Assembly: GCF_039545795.1 (NCBI RefSeq)
Contig: NZ_CP154260.1
Coordinates: forward strand, 2,113,001 to 2,177,000
Origin: Chitinophaga niabensis
GTDB taxonomy: Bacteria > Bacteroidota > Bacteroidia > Chitinophagales > Chitinophagaceae
Direction of reading: 5' to 3'
Length of the DNA stretch: 64,000 nucleotides
Of this stretch, positions 1 to 9,000 are shown piece after piece. A model generated the notes under the pieces. The model had not been told where the DNA came from and made no database searches. It saw only the letters and a program-made list of their open reading frames with translations. The first letter of the stretch is position 1, and each line of letters begins with the position of its first letter. The translations under genes were made by a program, and so were the position numbers.

Positions 1-1784
1 TAGTCCTGCCCAATGTACCTGTGAAGAAAAAAGTAGCCCCATCCGGTAGCACAGATGATACACAACTCATCCAATCCGCCATTGACGAAGTATCCGCTTT
101 GCCTTTACAACAGGGCTTCCGGGGAACGGTATTACTGGAGCCGGGTATTTTTACCTGTGCCGGTTCGCTGAATATACATGCCACAGGTGTTGTGTTGCGT
201 GGCAGTGGAAGTGGTAAAAATGGTACTACTATTAAAATGACAGGCCCCAAACATGCAGCCATTTTAATAGGAGTAGCAGGAAAACAAGCTGCTGGTTCCA
301 AAAGCATTCCTGTAACAGATACTTACCTTCCTGCAGGTACTTCTTCCTTCAAAGTAGCCGATGCTGTTGCTTTTTCAAAAGGTGATCAGATCCTCGTAAA
401 GAAACCTGTCACAGAAGAATGGATCCACCAGATGGAAATGGATAATTTAAAACGTGATGGTAAACCACAGACATGGATCAGTAAGAATTCCTTCCTGGTA
501 ATGGAACGGAAGATCACTTCCATTTCCGGTAATACCATCACCATAGATATTCCACTGGCAGATGGTGGAAAGGGTATTGTGATCAGCCATGCCGGAGCTT
601 CCACACGTATTACAGATGCTGGTGTGGAACAATTGCACATACAATGCCCGCCACTGGAAATTGATTACGGTCATGCACCGTATTCCGGTATTAAGATCAA
701 TGCAGACGACTGCTGGGTGAAAGATGTATACTGCGAAGAAACCATGAACACCACTACCTTAGCAGGTAACCGCATTACCATGCAGCAGGTGGTGGTAACA
801 CATACTTACACCAACCTGGGTGCTTCCAAACCAACTGATTTCAGCCTGGAAGGCAGCCAGAACCTGATAGACCGCTGCGAAGTAACAGGAGGTAACACTT
901 ACTTTGTTTGGACGGCTGGTTTGAGAGCTGGGCCCAATGTTATATTGAACAGTACTTTCCGTGGCCATGGCAGCCGTATTCAGCCACATATGCGTTGGTC
1001 AACCGGTTTGCTGGTAGACAATTGTACCGTAGCAGATGGAGGTATTGATTTCATGAACCGTGGTGTTGCCGGCTCAGGTCATGGCTGGACGATGGGTTGG
1101 GGTGTTGCATGGAATTGTATAGCTAAAACGTATGTGATCCAAAACCCCCCCGGTGCTGCAAACTGGGCTATCGGATGTATTGGTACAAGATACCAGACAG
1201 CGCGTTTGTTTGACAGCAGTCCTATCTTGCCGGATGGTAATTTTGATTCCCATGATAAACCGGTTTTTCCGCAAAGTCTTTATCTGGCGCAATTATCCGA
1301 ACGCCTGGGTAATAAAGCATTGCAGAATATTGGGTATAAAGAGAATGGAGGATTCACCAATAAACAGGTAGCGCCATTACCTCCTTTGAAAGCAGAAACA
1401 GATCCTGTATACGGCATCAACAAAGCCTTACACCGCCCGATTAATACAAGTGGTGGTACACGTGGTGAAAATACCCTTGATGGTGATCCCGCTACGTACT
1501 GGACTACAGATGAAGGTAAAACAACCGGTACTTTGGAAATTGATATGGAAAACCCTGCAGAACTCAGTGCCATTGCTATCAGCGAAGTATTGGGGAATAG
1601 GGTGACAGCTTATAAAGTAGAAGGGCAGGTGAACAGCGACTGGAAATTGTTAGCGGAAGGTACTGCTATCGGCAAACGTAAAACAGCTGAATTCCCAAAG
1701 GAAACGATCTGGAAAGTACGAGTAACGATCATCAGTGCAACAGACAGGCCTGCTATCAGTGAAGTGGGTTTGTATCTGAAATAA
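1..1784 (+). CDS. Beta-helix polysaccharide-acting protein with C-terminal discoidin domain (5' truncated)
   Basis: The frame is open to the left edge of the window, so the N-terminus and any signal peptide lie outside; the GTG at 21 is only the first internal start-like codon. The visible part opens with a pectate-lyase-superfamily N-terminal pattern (SGSTDDTQLIQSAID, then GTVLLEPG), as in right-handed beta-helix proteins that need a threshold coil of short strands. The last ~120 residues (NTLDGDPATYWTTD onward) read as an F5/8 type C (discoidin) carbohydrate-binding domain. The likely role is secreted or surface polysaccharide binding or cleavage linked to the nearby fucosidase locus; the substrate and catalytic residues cannot be assigned. 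The 3' end of this gene is the source of the repeats that follow: PAISEVGLYLK plus stop is copied downstream. Confidence 0.75.
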   Translation, partial: VLPNVPVKKKVAPSGSTDDTQLIQSAIDEVSALPLQQGFRGTVLLEPGIFTCAGSLNIHATGVVLRGSGSGKNGTTIKMTGPKHAAILIGVAGKQAAGSKSIPVTDTYLPAGTSSFKVADAVAFSKGDQILVKKPVTEEWIHQMEMDNLKRDGKPQTWISKNSFLVMERKITSISGNTITIDIPLADGGKGIVISHAGASTRITDAGVEQLHIQCPPLEIDYGHAPYSGIKINADDCWVKDVYCEETMNTTTLAGNRITMQQVVVTHTYTNLGASKPTDFSLEGSQNLIDRCEVTGGNTYFVWTAGLRAGPNVILNSTFRGHGSRIQPHMRWSTGLLVDNCTVADGGIDFMNRGVAGSGHGWTMGWGVAWNCIAKTYVIQNPPGAANWAIGCIGTRYQTARLFDSSPILPDGNFDSHDKPVFPQSLYLAQLSERLGNKALQNIGYKENGGFTNKQVAPLPPLKAETDPVYGINKALHRPINTSGGTRGENTLDGDPATYWTTDEGKTTGTLEIDMENPAELSAIAISEVLGNRVTAYKVEGQVNSDWKLLAEGTAIGKRKTAEFPKETIWKVRVTIISATDRPAISEVGLYLK

Positions 1785-2116
1785 GATAAGTAAGCCCGCC
1801 TGCTATTAGTGAAGCGGGTTGTATCTGAAATAAAAATAGTAATAAGATATTTATCCAGGCCCGCCTGCTATCAGTGAAGTGGGTTTGTATCTGAAGTAAG
1901 ATAAGTAAGCCCCGCCTGCTATCAGTGAAGCGGGTTGTATCTGAAATAAAAATAGTAATAAGATATTTATCCAGGCCCGCCTGCTATCAGTGAAGTGGGT
2001 TTGTTTCTGAAATAAGATAAGTAAGCCCGCCTGCTATTAATGACGCGGGTTGTATCTGAATAAAAATAGTAATAAGATATTTATCCAGGCACGCCTGTTA
2101 TCAGTTAGGTGAGCTT
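1749..2116 (+). repeat. Tandem array derived from the 3' end of the preceding gene (~115-bp period)
   Basis: The block cctgctatcagtgaagtggg, which encodes the last residues of the upstream protein, recurs at 1799, 1864, 1915, 1980, 2030 and, degraded, 2094. Spacing alternates about 50 and 65 bp, so the higher-order unit is 114-116 bp (starts 1749, 1864, 1980, 2094). The A half-unit continues with the gene's stop codon context; the B half-unit carries an A/T-rich tail ending in atatttatccagg. Most half-units can form a hairpin with arms cccgc and gcggg (or gtggg) around a 14-nt loop. No long ORF runs through the array. From 2117 to 2185 I see nothing further. Confidence 0.9.
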
Positions 2117-2185
2117 GGATTTTGTATGACTTTGCAACTTAAGTGAAAGAGTTTGTACTGTGCAACAGTCTATTCTGCTTCAGCA

Positions 2186-3064
2186 TTATGTGCTTAAACA
2201 ATCAACAATGCAAGCAGTGATCCCTTGCGCAATACTTCCATCCCCATCCAGCGTAGGATTAAAACAGGTTACACTCATGCCCGCTATATCATTCGCATGC
2301 AGCAGCCTGCGCATAATAGTAGCCGCCTGTTCAAAAGATAATCCTCCCGGCAAACGGTAATCTACTGCGGGATTAATGTCATCAGACAATACATCTGTAT
2401 CAAAATGAAGCCAGTAACCATCCAGCTTTAAGGTATCGATGTATTGCTGTACGGAAGTCATGATCTGATCAACTCCATTACGTTCAATATCTGTGAGACT
2501 AAAACATTTGATAGCTGTTTCCCGGATGTCCTGCGAGCCATATTTTTCCGTTTCTTCCTGATCCCGCTGGCCAAGGTGAACCACATGTTCATCTTTCACA
2601 TAAGGCCGCAAACCATTGATATTTGTAAGCAGCATAGGGCCTCTGCCGGTAACAATGGCGAGGTCCATATCTGCTACTTCCCCTGTAGTGGATTTTATCG
2701 GCTCATAGAAATCAGCATGCTGATCCAGGAAAAGGAGCCCATAATTCCCTTTTGCTTTCAACGCCGGCATAATACCCAGCAGAATGCTGCAATCCCCGCC
2801 GAGCACGATCGGGAAATGAACCGCCTCCGAAACAGCTTTACCCAAAGTGAGAGAAAAGTCTTTCAGCAGTAGTGGATTGAGGCACTGCGTATGTGGGTCC
2901 CTTTGTGGATTATAATCAGCATTAAGTGTGGGTACATGATGAACGGCTGCATGGAGCTGTTTAGCCAAACCAGCCCGTAGCAAGCTGTCTGCAAGGTATT
3001 CAACACCCGTGTGCCTTAAACCCAGGATAGAGGGGGCAGATATGATCTCTACATTACGCAGCAT
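2186..3064 (-). CDS. Arginase/agmatinase/formiminoglutamase family hydrolase
   Basis: A 292-residue ureohydrolase-fold protein. Metal-binding signatures appear in the expected order: GGDCS, DQHADF and FDTDVLSDD. They supply Asp/His/Asp and Asp/Asp ligands for a binuclear manganese centre. The first motif has Cys where classical arginases have His (GGDH), a substitution that may change metal affinity or mark a subfamily. The predicted reaction is hydrolysis of a guanidino or formimino compound such as arginine or agmatine; the substrate cannot be decided from sequence. The gene lies downstream of an SRPBCC gene on the same strand, but a terminator separates them, so it may have its own promoter in the 60-bp gap. 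Confidence 0.85.
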   Translation of the reverse strand: MLRNVEIISAPSILGLRHTGVEYLADSLLRAGLAKQLHAAVHHVPTLNADYNPQRDPHTQCLNPLLLKDFSLTLGKAVSEAVHFPIVLGGDCSILLGIMPALKAKGNYGLLFLDQHADFYEPIKSTTGEVADMDLAIVTGRGPMLLTNINGLRPYVKDEHVVHLGQRDQEETEKYGSQDIRETAIKCFSLTDIERNGVDQIMTSVQQYIDTLKLDGYWLHFDTDVLSDDINPAVDYRLPGGLSFEQAATIMRRLLHANDIAGMSVTCFNPTLDGDGSIAQGITACIVDCLST

Positions 3065-3074
3065 GTTTTACAGA

Positions 3075-3108
3075 AAGCAAAAAGCCGACCAGAATACTGG
3101 CCGGCTTT
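3075..3108 (-). terminator. Rho-independent terminator of the SRPBCC gene
   Basis: Arms aaagccg-a-ccag (3081-3092) and ctgg-c-cggcttt (3097-3108) pair around an aata loop with one mismatch. On the minus strand the hairpin runs into a T tract (complement of 3079-3083). It sits in the 60-bp gap after the SRPBCC gene. Confidence 0.85.
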
Positions 3109-3124
3109 GATAAACTTTTATAGC

Positions 3125-3553
3125 CTATTGCTCCAAAAATGCCTTCAGGTTTGTACCAATAATATCCGTCCAGCCCTGTGCAAAACTTTCTCTTCTGAAA
3201 TTCTTGTTGTCTTGCGGGAAAGTATCCAGCCCTGCATGCGTCAGTTGCAACCGGGTTTTATCCCCTTCCGGAAAAAGCTCCCAGGTAACAAAGGAATTGC
3301 CGGGATATTTTGGATACCGCCAGCTATAAGTCAGCTTTTTACCCGGGATCACCTCTGTTACTTTACAAAGGTGCTGGTATTGCTCACCGCCTTCTTCCCC
3401 TCCATAAAACTCAAACTCATAGCCAACTTCAGGTTTAAAACCCGGCAGGTCGAAATACCATGATTTCATTTTGGCAGGATCTGTTATCGCTTGCCATACT
3501 TTATCGGCAGGAGCATTGTACGTCCTTTCGATTACAAATGGAGATACCGTCAT
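3125..3553 (-). CDS. SRPBCC (AHSA1/START-like) domain protein
   Basis: A 142-residue protein of the activator-of-Hsp90-ATPase-homologue type of the SRPBCC superfamily. It starts VIERTYNAPADKVWQAITDP, the usual first strand and helix, carries the conserved middle segment with GKKLTYSW, and ends in a long helix (GWTDIIGTNLKAFLEQ). Such proteins form a hydrophobic ligand cavity; many are co-encoded with ArsR regulators, but none is next to this one. The function of this member is unknown. A pair of short palindromes lies 25-64 bp upstream of its start codon and may control it. Confidence 0.85.
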   Translation of the reverse strand: MTVSPFVIERTYNAPADKVWQAITDPAKMKSWYFDLPGFKPEVGYEFEFYGGEEGGEQYQHLCKVTEVIPGKKLTYSWRYPKYPGNSFVTWELFPEGDKTRLQLTHAGLDTFPQDNKNFRRESFAQGWTDIIGTNLKAFLEQ

Positions 3554-3577
3554 ATGAATTGATTTTTACATTAATTG

Positions 3578-3617
3578 GTAACCTTATGGTTACAAATATA
3601 AGAAACCTTTTGGTTAC
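3578..3617 (-). promoter_or_regulatory. Twin palindromes upstream of the SRPBCC gene (candidate operator)
   Basis: gtaacc-ttat-ggttac (3578-3593) is a perfect inverted repeat. A second copy of the same geometry, aacc-tttt-ggtt (3604-3615), continues as ggttac to 3617. The centres are 24 bp apart and lie just upstream of the SRPBCC start codon (3553). The binding protein is unknown. Confidence 0.5.
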
Positions 3618-3770
3618 ACAAAATAAAAATGGTGCCCATAGAAGGGAATCACCCTGTACAATTTATCGGAGCTAAGGTCGTTTTTTTAATAGGACCGGCA
3701 TAAGCGCATTAATACTGGAAAAAACAGCTATAAATACCCGTTTAATTTTAATTCCTTATGTTTGTATAAC

Positions 3771-3950
3771 ATGTCAGGCATTATTTCACATATCACTAAG
3801 GTATCCATCAGGCGCTTCGCACCTGATGCAGCACCTGTGAGCGCCTGTGGCAACAAGCAATTCCGCACCTTTTGTAATAAGCTGTATTACATTTCAAACT
3901 TTAAAGACTTCAATACCCTGACCCTGGCCTGCTAGACAGGAACAGGGGCC
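3771..3950 (+). other. Structured intergenic element; overlaps a possible 54-codon ORF
   Basis: Three hairpins follow one another: catcagg/cctgatg (3806-3812 with 3822-3828), tgtaata/tattaca (3873-3879 with 3885-3891) and a nested cctg/cagg (3928-3931 with 3937-3940) inside ccctg/caggg (3916-3920 with 3943-3947). A TATGTTTG box (3757-3764), matching the Bacteroidota -7 element TAnnTTTG, lies just upstream. The same stretch holds an ORF from ATG 3771 to TAG 3933-3935, 54 codons with three cysteines including the last residue, and no family I recognise. It could be a small RNA or a leaderless small peptide gene. From 3618 to 3756 I see nothing else. Confidence 0.4.
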
Positions 3951-3988
3951 CCCTTCTACCTTTATTTCACATGTTTAATTGAATTGCG

Positions 3989-4168
3989 ATGACCAGGAAT
4001 CCTGTAACAAAGATTTCGGTCAGAGGCATGATCTTACTCATTCTTGTAATCGCTAATGCGCTTGTGCTCAAAGCCGCGCTGGTTACAGGAAATGAGTGGT
4101 GGTACCTGGCATTGGTAATAACCGTACCATTATCACTGATCTTCCTCTGGCTTATTAGAAAACCATAA
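3989..4168 (+). CDS. Small two-helix membrane protein
   Basis: A 59-codon ORF with a short basic N-terminus (MTRNPVTK) and two hydrophobic stretches, about residues 14-33 (MILLILVIANALVLKAAL) and 38-56 (WYLALVITVPLSLIFLWLI), ending RKP. This fits a helical hairpin with both ends on the cytosolic side. It stops 10 bp before the GreA/Rnk-like gene, so the two are probably co-transcribed. TACCTTTA (3957-3964) is a near match to the -7 element. I do not recognise the family. Hydrophobic pattern, tight spacing and positive flanks argue that it is real. Confidence 0.6.
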   Translation: MTRNPVTKISVRGMILLILVIANALVLKAALVTGNEWWYLALVITVPLSLIFLWLIRKP

Positions 4169-4178
4169 ATTAAGTACT

Positions 4179-4580
4179 ATGCAAAAAGTAAAACATCAGC
4201 TGGTGTTCAGAGAAGATGATTATGAAATGTTAACAGCCTGTCTGAACGATGCACAGCGCGAAAGCGCATTTGGCGCACATGTAATGGCAACACTGAAAGC
4301 AGATTTCAAAAGAGGAAAACTGGTGAGCCGGGATGAGTTCCCTGCTGATGTGGTACGCCTTAATTCAAAAGTGAAACTAAAAGAAGCAGGCAACAATAAA
4401 GTGATGGAGCTGGTGCTGGTAATGCCGGACGAAGCAGACATCAAACAAAGGAAGATCTCCGTAATGGCACCTGTAGGCGTAGCCCTGATAGGATTCCGGG
4501 AAGGGCAGGAGGTAATGTGGCAGGTACCTTCCGGGAAGAAAACGTTTACGATCATAGAAGTAGAGAACCTGGAGGTTTAA
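4179..4580 (+). CDS. GreA/GreB C-terminal-domain protein (Rnk-like)
   Basis: A 133-residue protein with a short helical N-terminal part (~1-45) and a GreA/GreB C-terminal FKBP-like domain (~50-130), including VVRLNSKVKL, the acidic VMPDEAD segment, ISVMAPVGVALIGF and the final FTIIEVENLEV strand. It lacks the long acidic coiled coil of true GreA, so it resembles Rnk, the regulator of nucleoside diphosphate kinase that binds RNA polymerase without transcript-cleavage activity. The likely role is RNA-polymerase binding; the Rnk assignment comes from architecture only. It follows the small membrane protein gene by 10 bp. Confidence 0.75.
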   Translation: MQKVKHQLVFREDDYEMLTACLNDAQRESAFGAHVMATLKADFKRGKLVSRDEFPADVVRLNSKVKLKEAGNNKVMELVLVMPDEADIKQRKISVMAPVGVALIGFREGQEVMWQVPSGKKTFTIIEVENLEV

Positions 4581-4586
4581 ACACTG

Positions 4587-4656
4587 CCAATCAGTAAAAA
4601 GTACCACAAAATCCCTGATTGGTCATAGGCCATTCTCCCCCGCTGCAGTACCTTTG
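4587..4656 (+). promoter_or_regulatory. Inverted repeat and -7 element before the AraC gene
   Basis: A perfect 8-bp inverted repeat, ccaatcag (4587-4594) and ctgattgg (4615-4622), with a 20-bp spacer, lies in front of TACCTTTG (4649-4656), an exact TAnnTTTG match. The box ends only 7 bp before the ATG at 4664, implying a very short or absent 5' leader. The repeat could be an operator or part of the preceding gene's terminator. Confidence 0.5.
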
Positions 4657-4663
4657 TACCATC

Positions 4664-5533
4664 ATGAAACCAGCCATCCCGGTATATGATATTTGCAGCC
4701 TCAGTATGGGGAAAGATCAGCAGGACCTGCTGATAGAAAGATTAAACCATTACCTGCAGAACAACTACCACAAGGCCATGCACCAGCATGGCCATTCATT
4801 CTACCACCTGGTATTATTTACAAAAGGAAGCGGTACCCACACCCTGGATTTTACGAAGTTCAGCGTGCAGCCCTACCAGGTTTATTTTATGATCCCGGGC
4901 CAGGTGCATAACTGGCACTTTTCACCGGATACGGATGGTTATGTGATCCATTTTTCGGAAACCTTCTTCCGCTCTTTTTTGATGCATCACGATTACCTGG
5001 AACGTTTCTCTTTTTTCAGTGGTGACAGTAAAGACCAGGTACTCACAGTACCACTTCCCGCAAGAGAAGAAGTGAAAGCTTTGTTTGAGAAACTGGTAGC
5101 AGAAATGGAAACGCTGCAATATGATATGATCCGTGTGCTGATGCTGCAATTGTTCCTGCTCATTGAAAGAACGAGTGTAAGGGAAAAGAAGAAAGCCATT
5201 CCCCAGCAGAAACTGCTGGTATTGCGCAACTTTCAGCAATTGATCAACAAACACTACCGTACCATTAAATTACCAAAGGAATACGCAGAACTGTTATATA
5301 TCACACCTAATCACCTCAATGCCCTTTGCCAGGACCTCCTGGGCAAAACTGCCGGTGAACTGATCCGGGAAAGGATCCTGCTGGAAGCAAAACGTATGCT
5401 CACCAATGCAGACCTTACCGTTACACAGATTGCGTATGAACTCAACTTCCAGGATAATTCCTACTTTAACCGCTTCTTCAGAAAGTATGTAGGTTTCACC
5501 CCGGATGATTTCAGGAAAAGCTTAAATAATTAG
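4664..5533 (+). CDS. AraC-family transcriptional regulator with cupin-like sensor
   Basis: The start is set at ATG 4664 (MKPAIPVYDI) because TACCTTTG lies 7 bp upstream; the frame is open to 4619. The N-terminal half holds an AraC-type cupin ligand domain (HQHGHSFYHLVLFTKGSGTH, then FMIPGQVHNWHF). The C-terminal ~100 residues hold the double helix-turn-helix (AELLYITPNHLNALCQDLLG and VTQIAYELNFQDNSYFNRFF) ending with GFTPDDFRKS. It should bind DNA in response to a small effector. The DUF983 gene follows after 3 bp, so they are probably co-transcribed. The effector is unknown. Confidence 0.9.
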   Translation: MKPAIPVYDICSLSMGKDQQDLLIERLNHYLQNNYHKAMHQHGHSFYHLVLFTKGSGTHTLDFTKFSVQPYQVYFMIPGQVHNWHFSPDTDGYVIHFSETFFRSFLMHHDYLERFSFFSGDSKDQVLTVPLPAREEVKALFEKLVAEMETLQYDMIRVLMLQLFLLIERTSVREKKKAIPQQKLLVLRNFQQLINKHYRTIKLPKEYAELLYITPNHLNALCQDLLGKTAGELIRERILLEAKRMLTNADLTVTQIAYELNFQDNSYFNRFFRKYVGFTPDDFRKSLNN

Positions 5534-5536
5534 TAT

Positions 5537-5959
5537 ATGTGTGCCGAAAAAACAGACCACAAACCCAACCTCATCCTCAGTGTATTAAGTAATAAATGCC
5601 CGCGTTGCAGAAGGGGAGATCTCTATCAGCAAAAAAATCCCTACCGCCTGGGCAGCTTCATGAAAATGAATGAACATTGCCCTGTATGCGGCCAGCCCAC
5701 AGAGCCGGAAACAGGTTTCTACTTTGGTACCGGTTATGTAAGTTATGCCCTTTCCGTTGCCCTGAGTGTGGCCACCTTTGTGGCCTGGTACGTTTTATTG
5801 GGTTTCTCCCTGTATGATAGCCGCCTTTTCTGGTGGCTGGGCATCAACGGAGCACTCCTGGTTATCTTACAACCCATATTGATGCGGGTTTCGCGGAGTA
5901 TCTGGCTCGCCTTCTTTGTTTATTACGACAGAAACTGGCGGCTTCAGTATAAAGTTTAA
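5537..5959 (+). CDS. DUF983 membrane protein
   Basis: A 140-residue protein with two Cys pairs near the N-terminus (CPRCRRG at ~20 and CPVCGQ at ~50), the zinc-ribbon-like hallmark of DUF983, followed by two hydrophobic helices (about residues 68-90 and 95-118). The function of DUF983 proteins is not established. It starts 3 bp after the AraC gene stops, which makes translational coupling likely. Confidence 0.85.
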   Translation: MCAEKTDHKPNLILSVLSNKCPRCRRGDLYQQKNPYRLGSFMKMNEHCPVCGQPTEPETGFYFGTGYVSYALSVALSVATFVAWYVLLGFSLYDSRLFWWLGINGALLVILQPILMRVSRSIWLAFFVYYDRNWRLQYKV

Positions 5960-6003
5960 AGATATGCTGTATTTTGCGGCTCAACCGAGTCGTATAAGTG
6001 AGC

Positions 6004-9000
6004 ATGAGATCCTGCTATATAATCGCTTTATTGTTTCTATTGATGTCCACTACCTTGAAGGCGCAACTGCGTTTCAAACATCTGGGCATCGCGGAAGGAT
6101 TGTCTCAAAGCTCCGTTTACTGCCTCTACCAGGACTCCAAAGGTTTTATCTGGATAGGTACCTTTGATGGTCTCAGCCGCTACGATGGCTACAGCTTCCG
6201 CCACTTCAAATATGATCAGACCCGCCCTTTCAGCATGAGTTCCAATGAACCCATTGCGCTGGGAGAAGACAGTGAGGGTAACCTGCTGGTAGGCACCTCC
6301 CTGGGCATGGACCTTTTCGACTGCAAGCTGGAACGCTTCCATAAAATAGTTTCCTCTGATAAAAGGAATGATTTCAATTTCCGATACGCCAAGCTGATTA
6401 AAAGGGACAGTAAAGGCAATCTCTGGGTAGCCACCAACAAAGGGCTGTTCCGTTATGATGAAAAGAAACGGGTGCTGCATCCTGTAGATCTGGGCAAAGG
6501 TCCCGGCAGGCCTTCTATCAGCGCCATTGCAGAAGACAAAAACGGCATATTATGGCTGGGCAGCGCAAAAGATGTGATCTGCTATAACCCCCAGAGCCGC
6601 CGCATTCTGCCGGTTCCGGCTTCCCTTCTTCAAAATCCCCGCTACCTCAACAGCTTTGTACACAGCATTGCCATAGACAGTGTGCAGAATGTTTGGATAG
6701 GTACGGAAAAAGATGGTTTACTCGTATGGGACCGCAAAACGGATGTGGTAGAGAACTACAATTCAGAAACCGGCCCTTTACAGATCAGCAGCGATATGGT
6801 ACGGGCTATCCTCTTTCACAACGGAGATGCCTGGATAGGTACACGCAACGGGCTGTACACCATTAATGGCAGCAGAACTATCGTAAAGAATTATGTGGTG
6901 GACAAGTACGATCCTTATTCCATTTCAGGTAATTCGGTGCTCTGTTTTATGAAAGATAATGCCGGCAGCATTTGGGTAGGTACCTTTGCCGGTGGCCTCA
7001 GCATTGAACATCCGGGGAATGAGAACTTCAGCTACATCAACGAGCAACTAGGCCGCCAGCCGGGATTGAGCTATAAGGTGGTGAGCAGCATCAAGGAAGA
7101 CAAAGACCGTAACCTCTGGATCGCTACAGAAGGCGGCGGGGTGAATTATTACAATACAAAGAATAATACTTTTCAATACATCCGCGTAAATCCCCGCGCA
7201 CCGCATCACATCAATCCTGAAATGGTGAAAGCCATTCACCTGGATGAAAAACAGAACCTCTGGATAGGTACACTGGAAGGGCTTTTCAGTTATCACCAGC
7301 CTTCCGGCAAAATGCTTTCCTATCCCCTGAAAGAAACACCTAAACACCTCCTGGATGATGTGGTATATGGTATTGTGGGAGATGAAGAAAACACCTGGAT
7401 AGGTACCAAAGGCGGTTTGTTCCAGATGGATAAGAACGGCGCTTTTACCCGTTACCGGAATAAAAAAGAAGATCCGCACAGCATCATCTCCAATGATATC
7501 AATACCCTGATGCAGGATAGTGAAGGTGGTGTATGGATCGGTACTGAAGTAGGCCTGTCCTGCCTCCCGAAGGGAAGGAAGCAATTCGTCAATTACCTGA
7601 AAGAATACGATAGCGTGTTCAACAAGAACGCGATCCTGTGTATTTATGAGGATGACCGCCGTAATATCTGGATAGGCACAAGGGGAGGAGGATTGAAACT
7701 GCTGAATAAAGAGCGCAACCAGTTCTTTACGCTGGATACCGCTTTCGGCCTCTCCTCCAATATTGTGCATGGCATCACGCAGGATAAAAAAGGAGATCTC
7801 TGGGTGAGCTTTAACCAGAGTATTGCCCGCATCACCTTAGGAAAAGCACATGGGCCTTTTACGAAAGAGGAAGTGCAGGTAGTGAATTATTCCGTGAACA
7901 ATGGCTTAGGCAGTAATGAATTCCTGGCCGCCGCATGCAGAAGAGCATCTGGGGAAGTGATGTTCGGCGGCAATAACGGCATCGTTCAATTCCACCCGGA
8001 CAAACTCGTGATCAATAAAGTGAAAGCCCCGGTGGTATTCACTTCCTTCAGTATTAAAAACAAACCGGTACCCATTGGCGGAGAACATTCTCCCCTGGAG
8101 CAATCCATCAGTTATACGGATCATATTACGCTCACGCACGACCAGGCTTATTTTACGCTGGGTTTTGCAGCACTGAACTATATCAATTCCAGCACCAACC
8201 AATATGCTTATATGCTGGAAGGCCTGCATGGAGAAACGCAATGGAACTATGTAGGGAATCAGCAAACGGCTACTTATACCAACCTGGATGCAGGAGATTA
8301 TGTGTTTAAAGTAAAAGCCGCCAATAACGATGGTTATTGGAATGAACAATATGCCAGCCTGCATATTACGGTGCTGCCGCCACTCTGGAAAACCTGGTAC
8401 GCTTACCTCTTCTACCTGCTGGTGATAGGCGGTATCTTATATATCTTCTGGTCCCATTCCATTAAAACCACCCGCCTGAAACATGAAATACTGTTGCAGC
8501 AGCGGAGCCGTGAGAAGGACCAGGAACTGGCGCAGCGCAAATTGTCCTTCTTCACCAATATTTCCCATGAGATCAAAACGCCGCTCACTTTGATATTGGC
8601 GCCGCTGGAAAAACTGGTGGATGAAGAGAAGGGCAATAACAAAGTGTTGAACCAGCTGTTGCTCATGCAGCGGAATGGAGAAAGGCTGATGCGTTTAACA
8701 GATCAGTTGCTGGATTTCCGCAAGTTTGAAGCAGGGCATATGCAGCTGCAGATCGCGGAGCAGGATATTGTGCAGTTTATCCGGGAAGTGATCCTTTCTT
8801 TTGATGCCTATGCCCGGCAACGCAACCTGAAACTCACTATGCAGGCAGCGGAACCGGAAATGCGGGTATGGTTTGACCACGATAAACTGGAAAAGATCCT
8901 TTTCAACCTCATTTCCAATGCCGTGAAATTTACCCCGGCAGGTGGCAGGATCAAAGTTTCCGTGAAAACGAACGCACAGCGGCAGGTAGTGATCAGTGTG

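Noticed and set aside
1749-2116. CRISPR array or REP element
   Set aside because: The spacers are themselves repeated, and the units derive from the adjacent coding end.
7048-7770. Long open frame on the minus strand inside the HTCS gene
   Set aside because: It lies wholly antisense to the Reg_prop repeats, has no recognisable domain, and its openness follows from the repeat composition.
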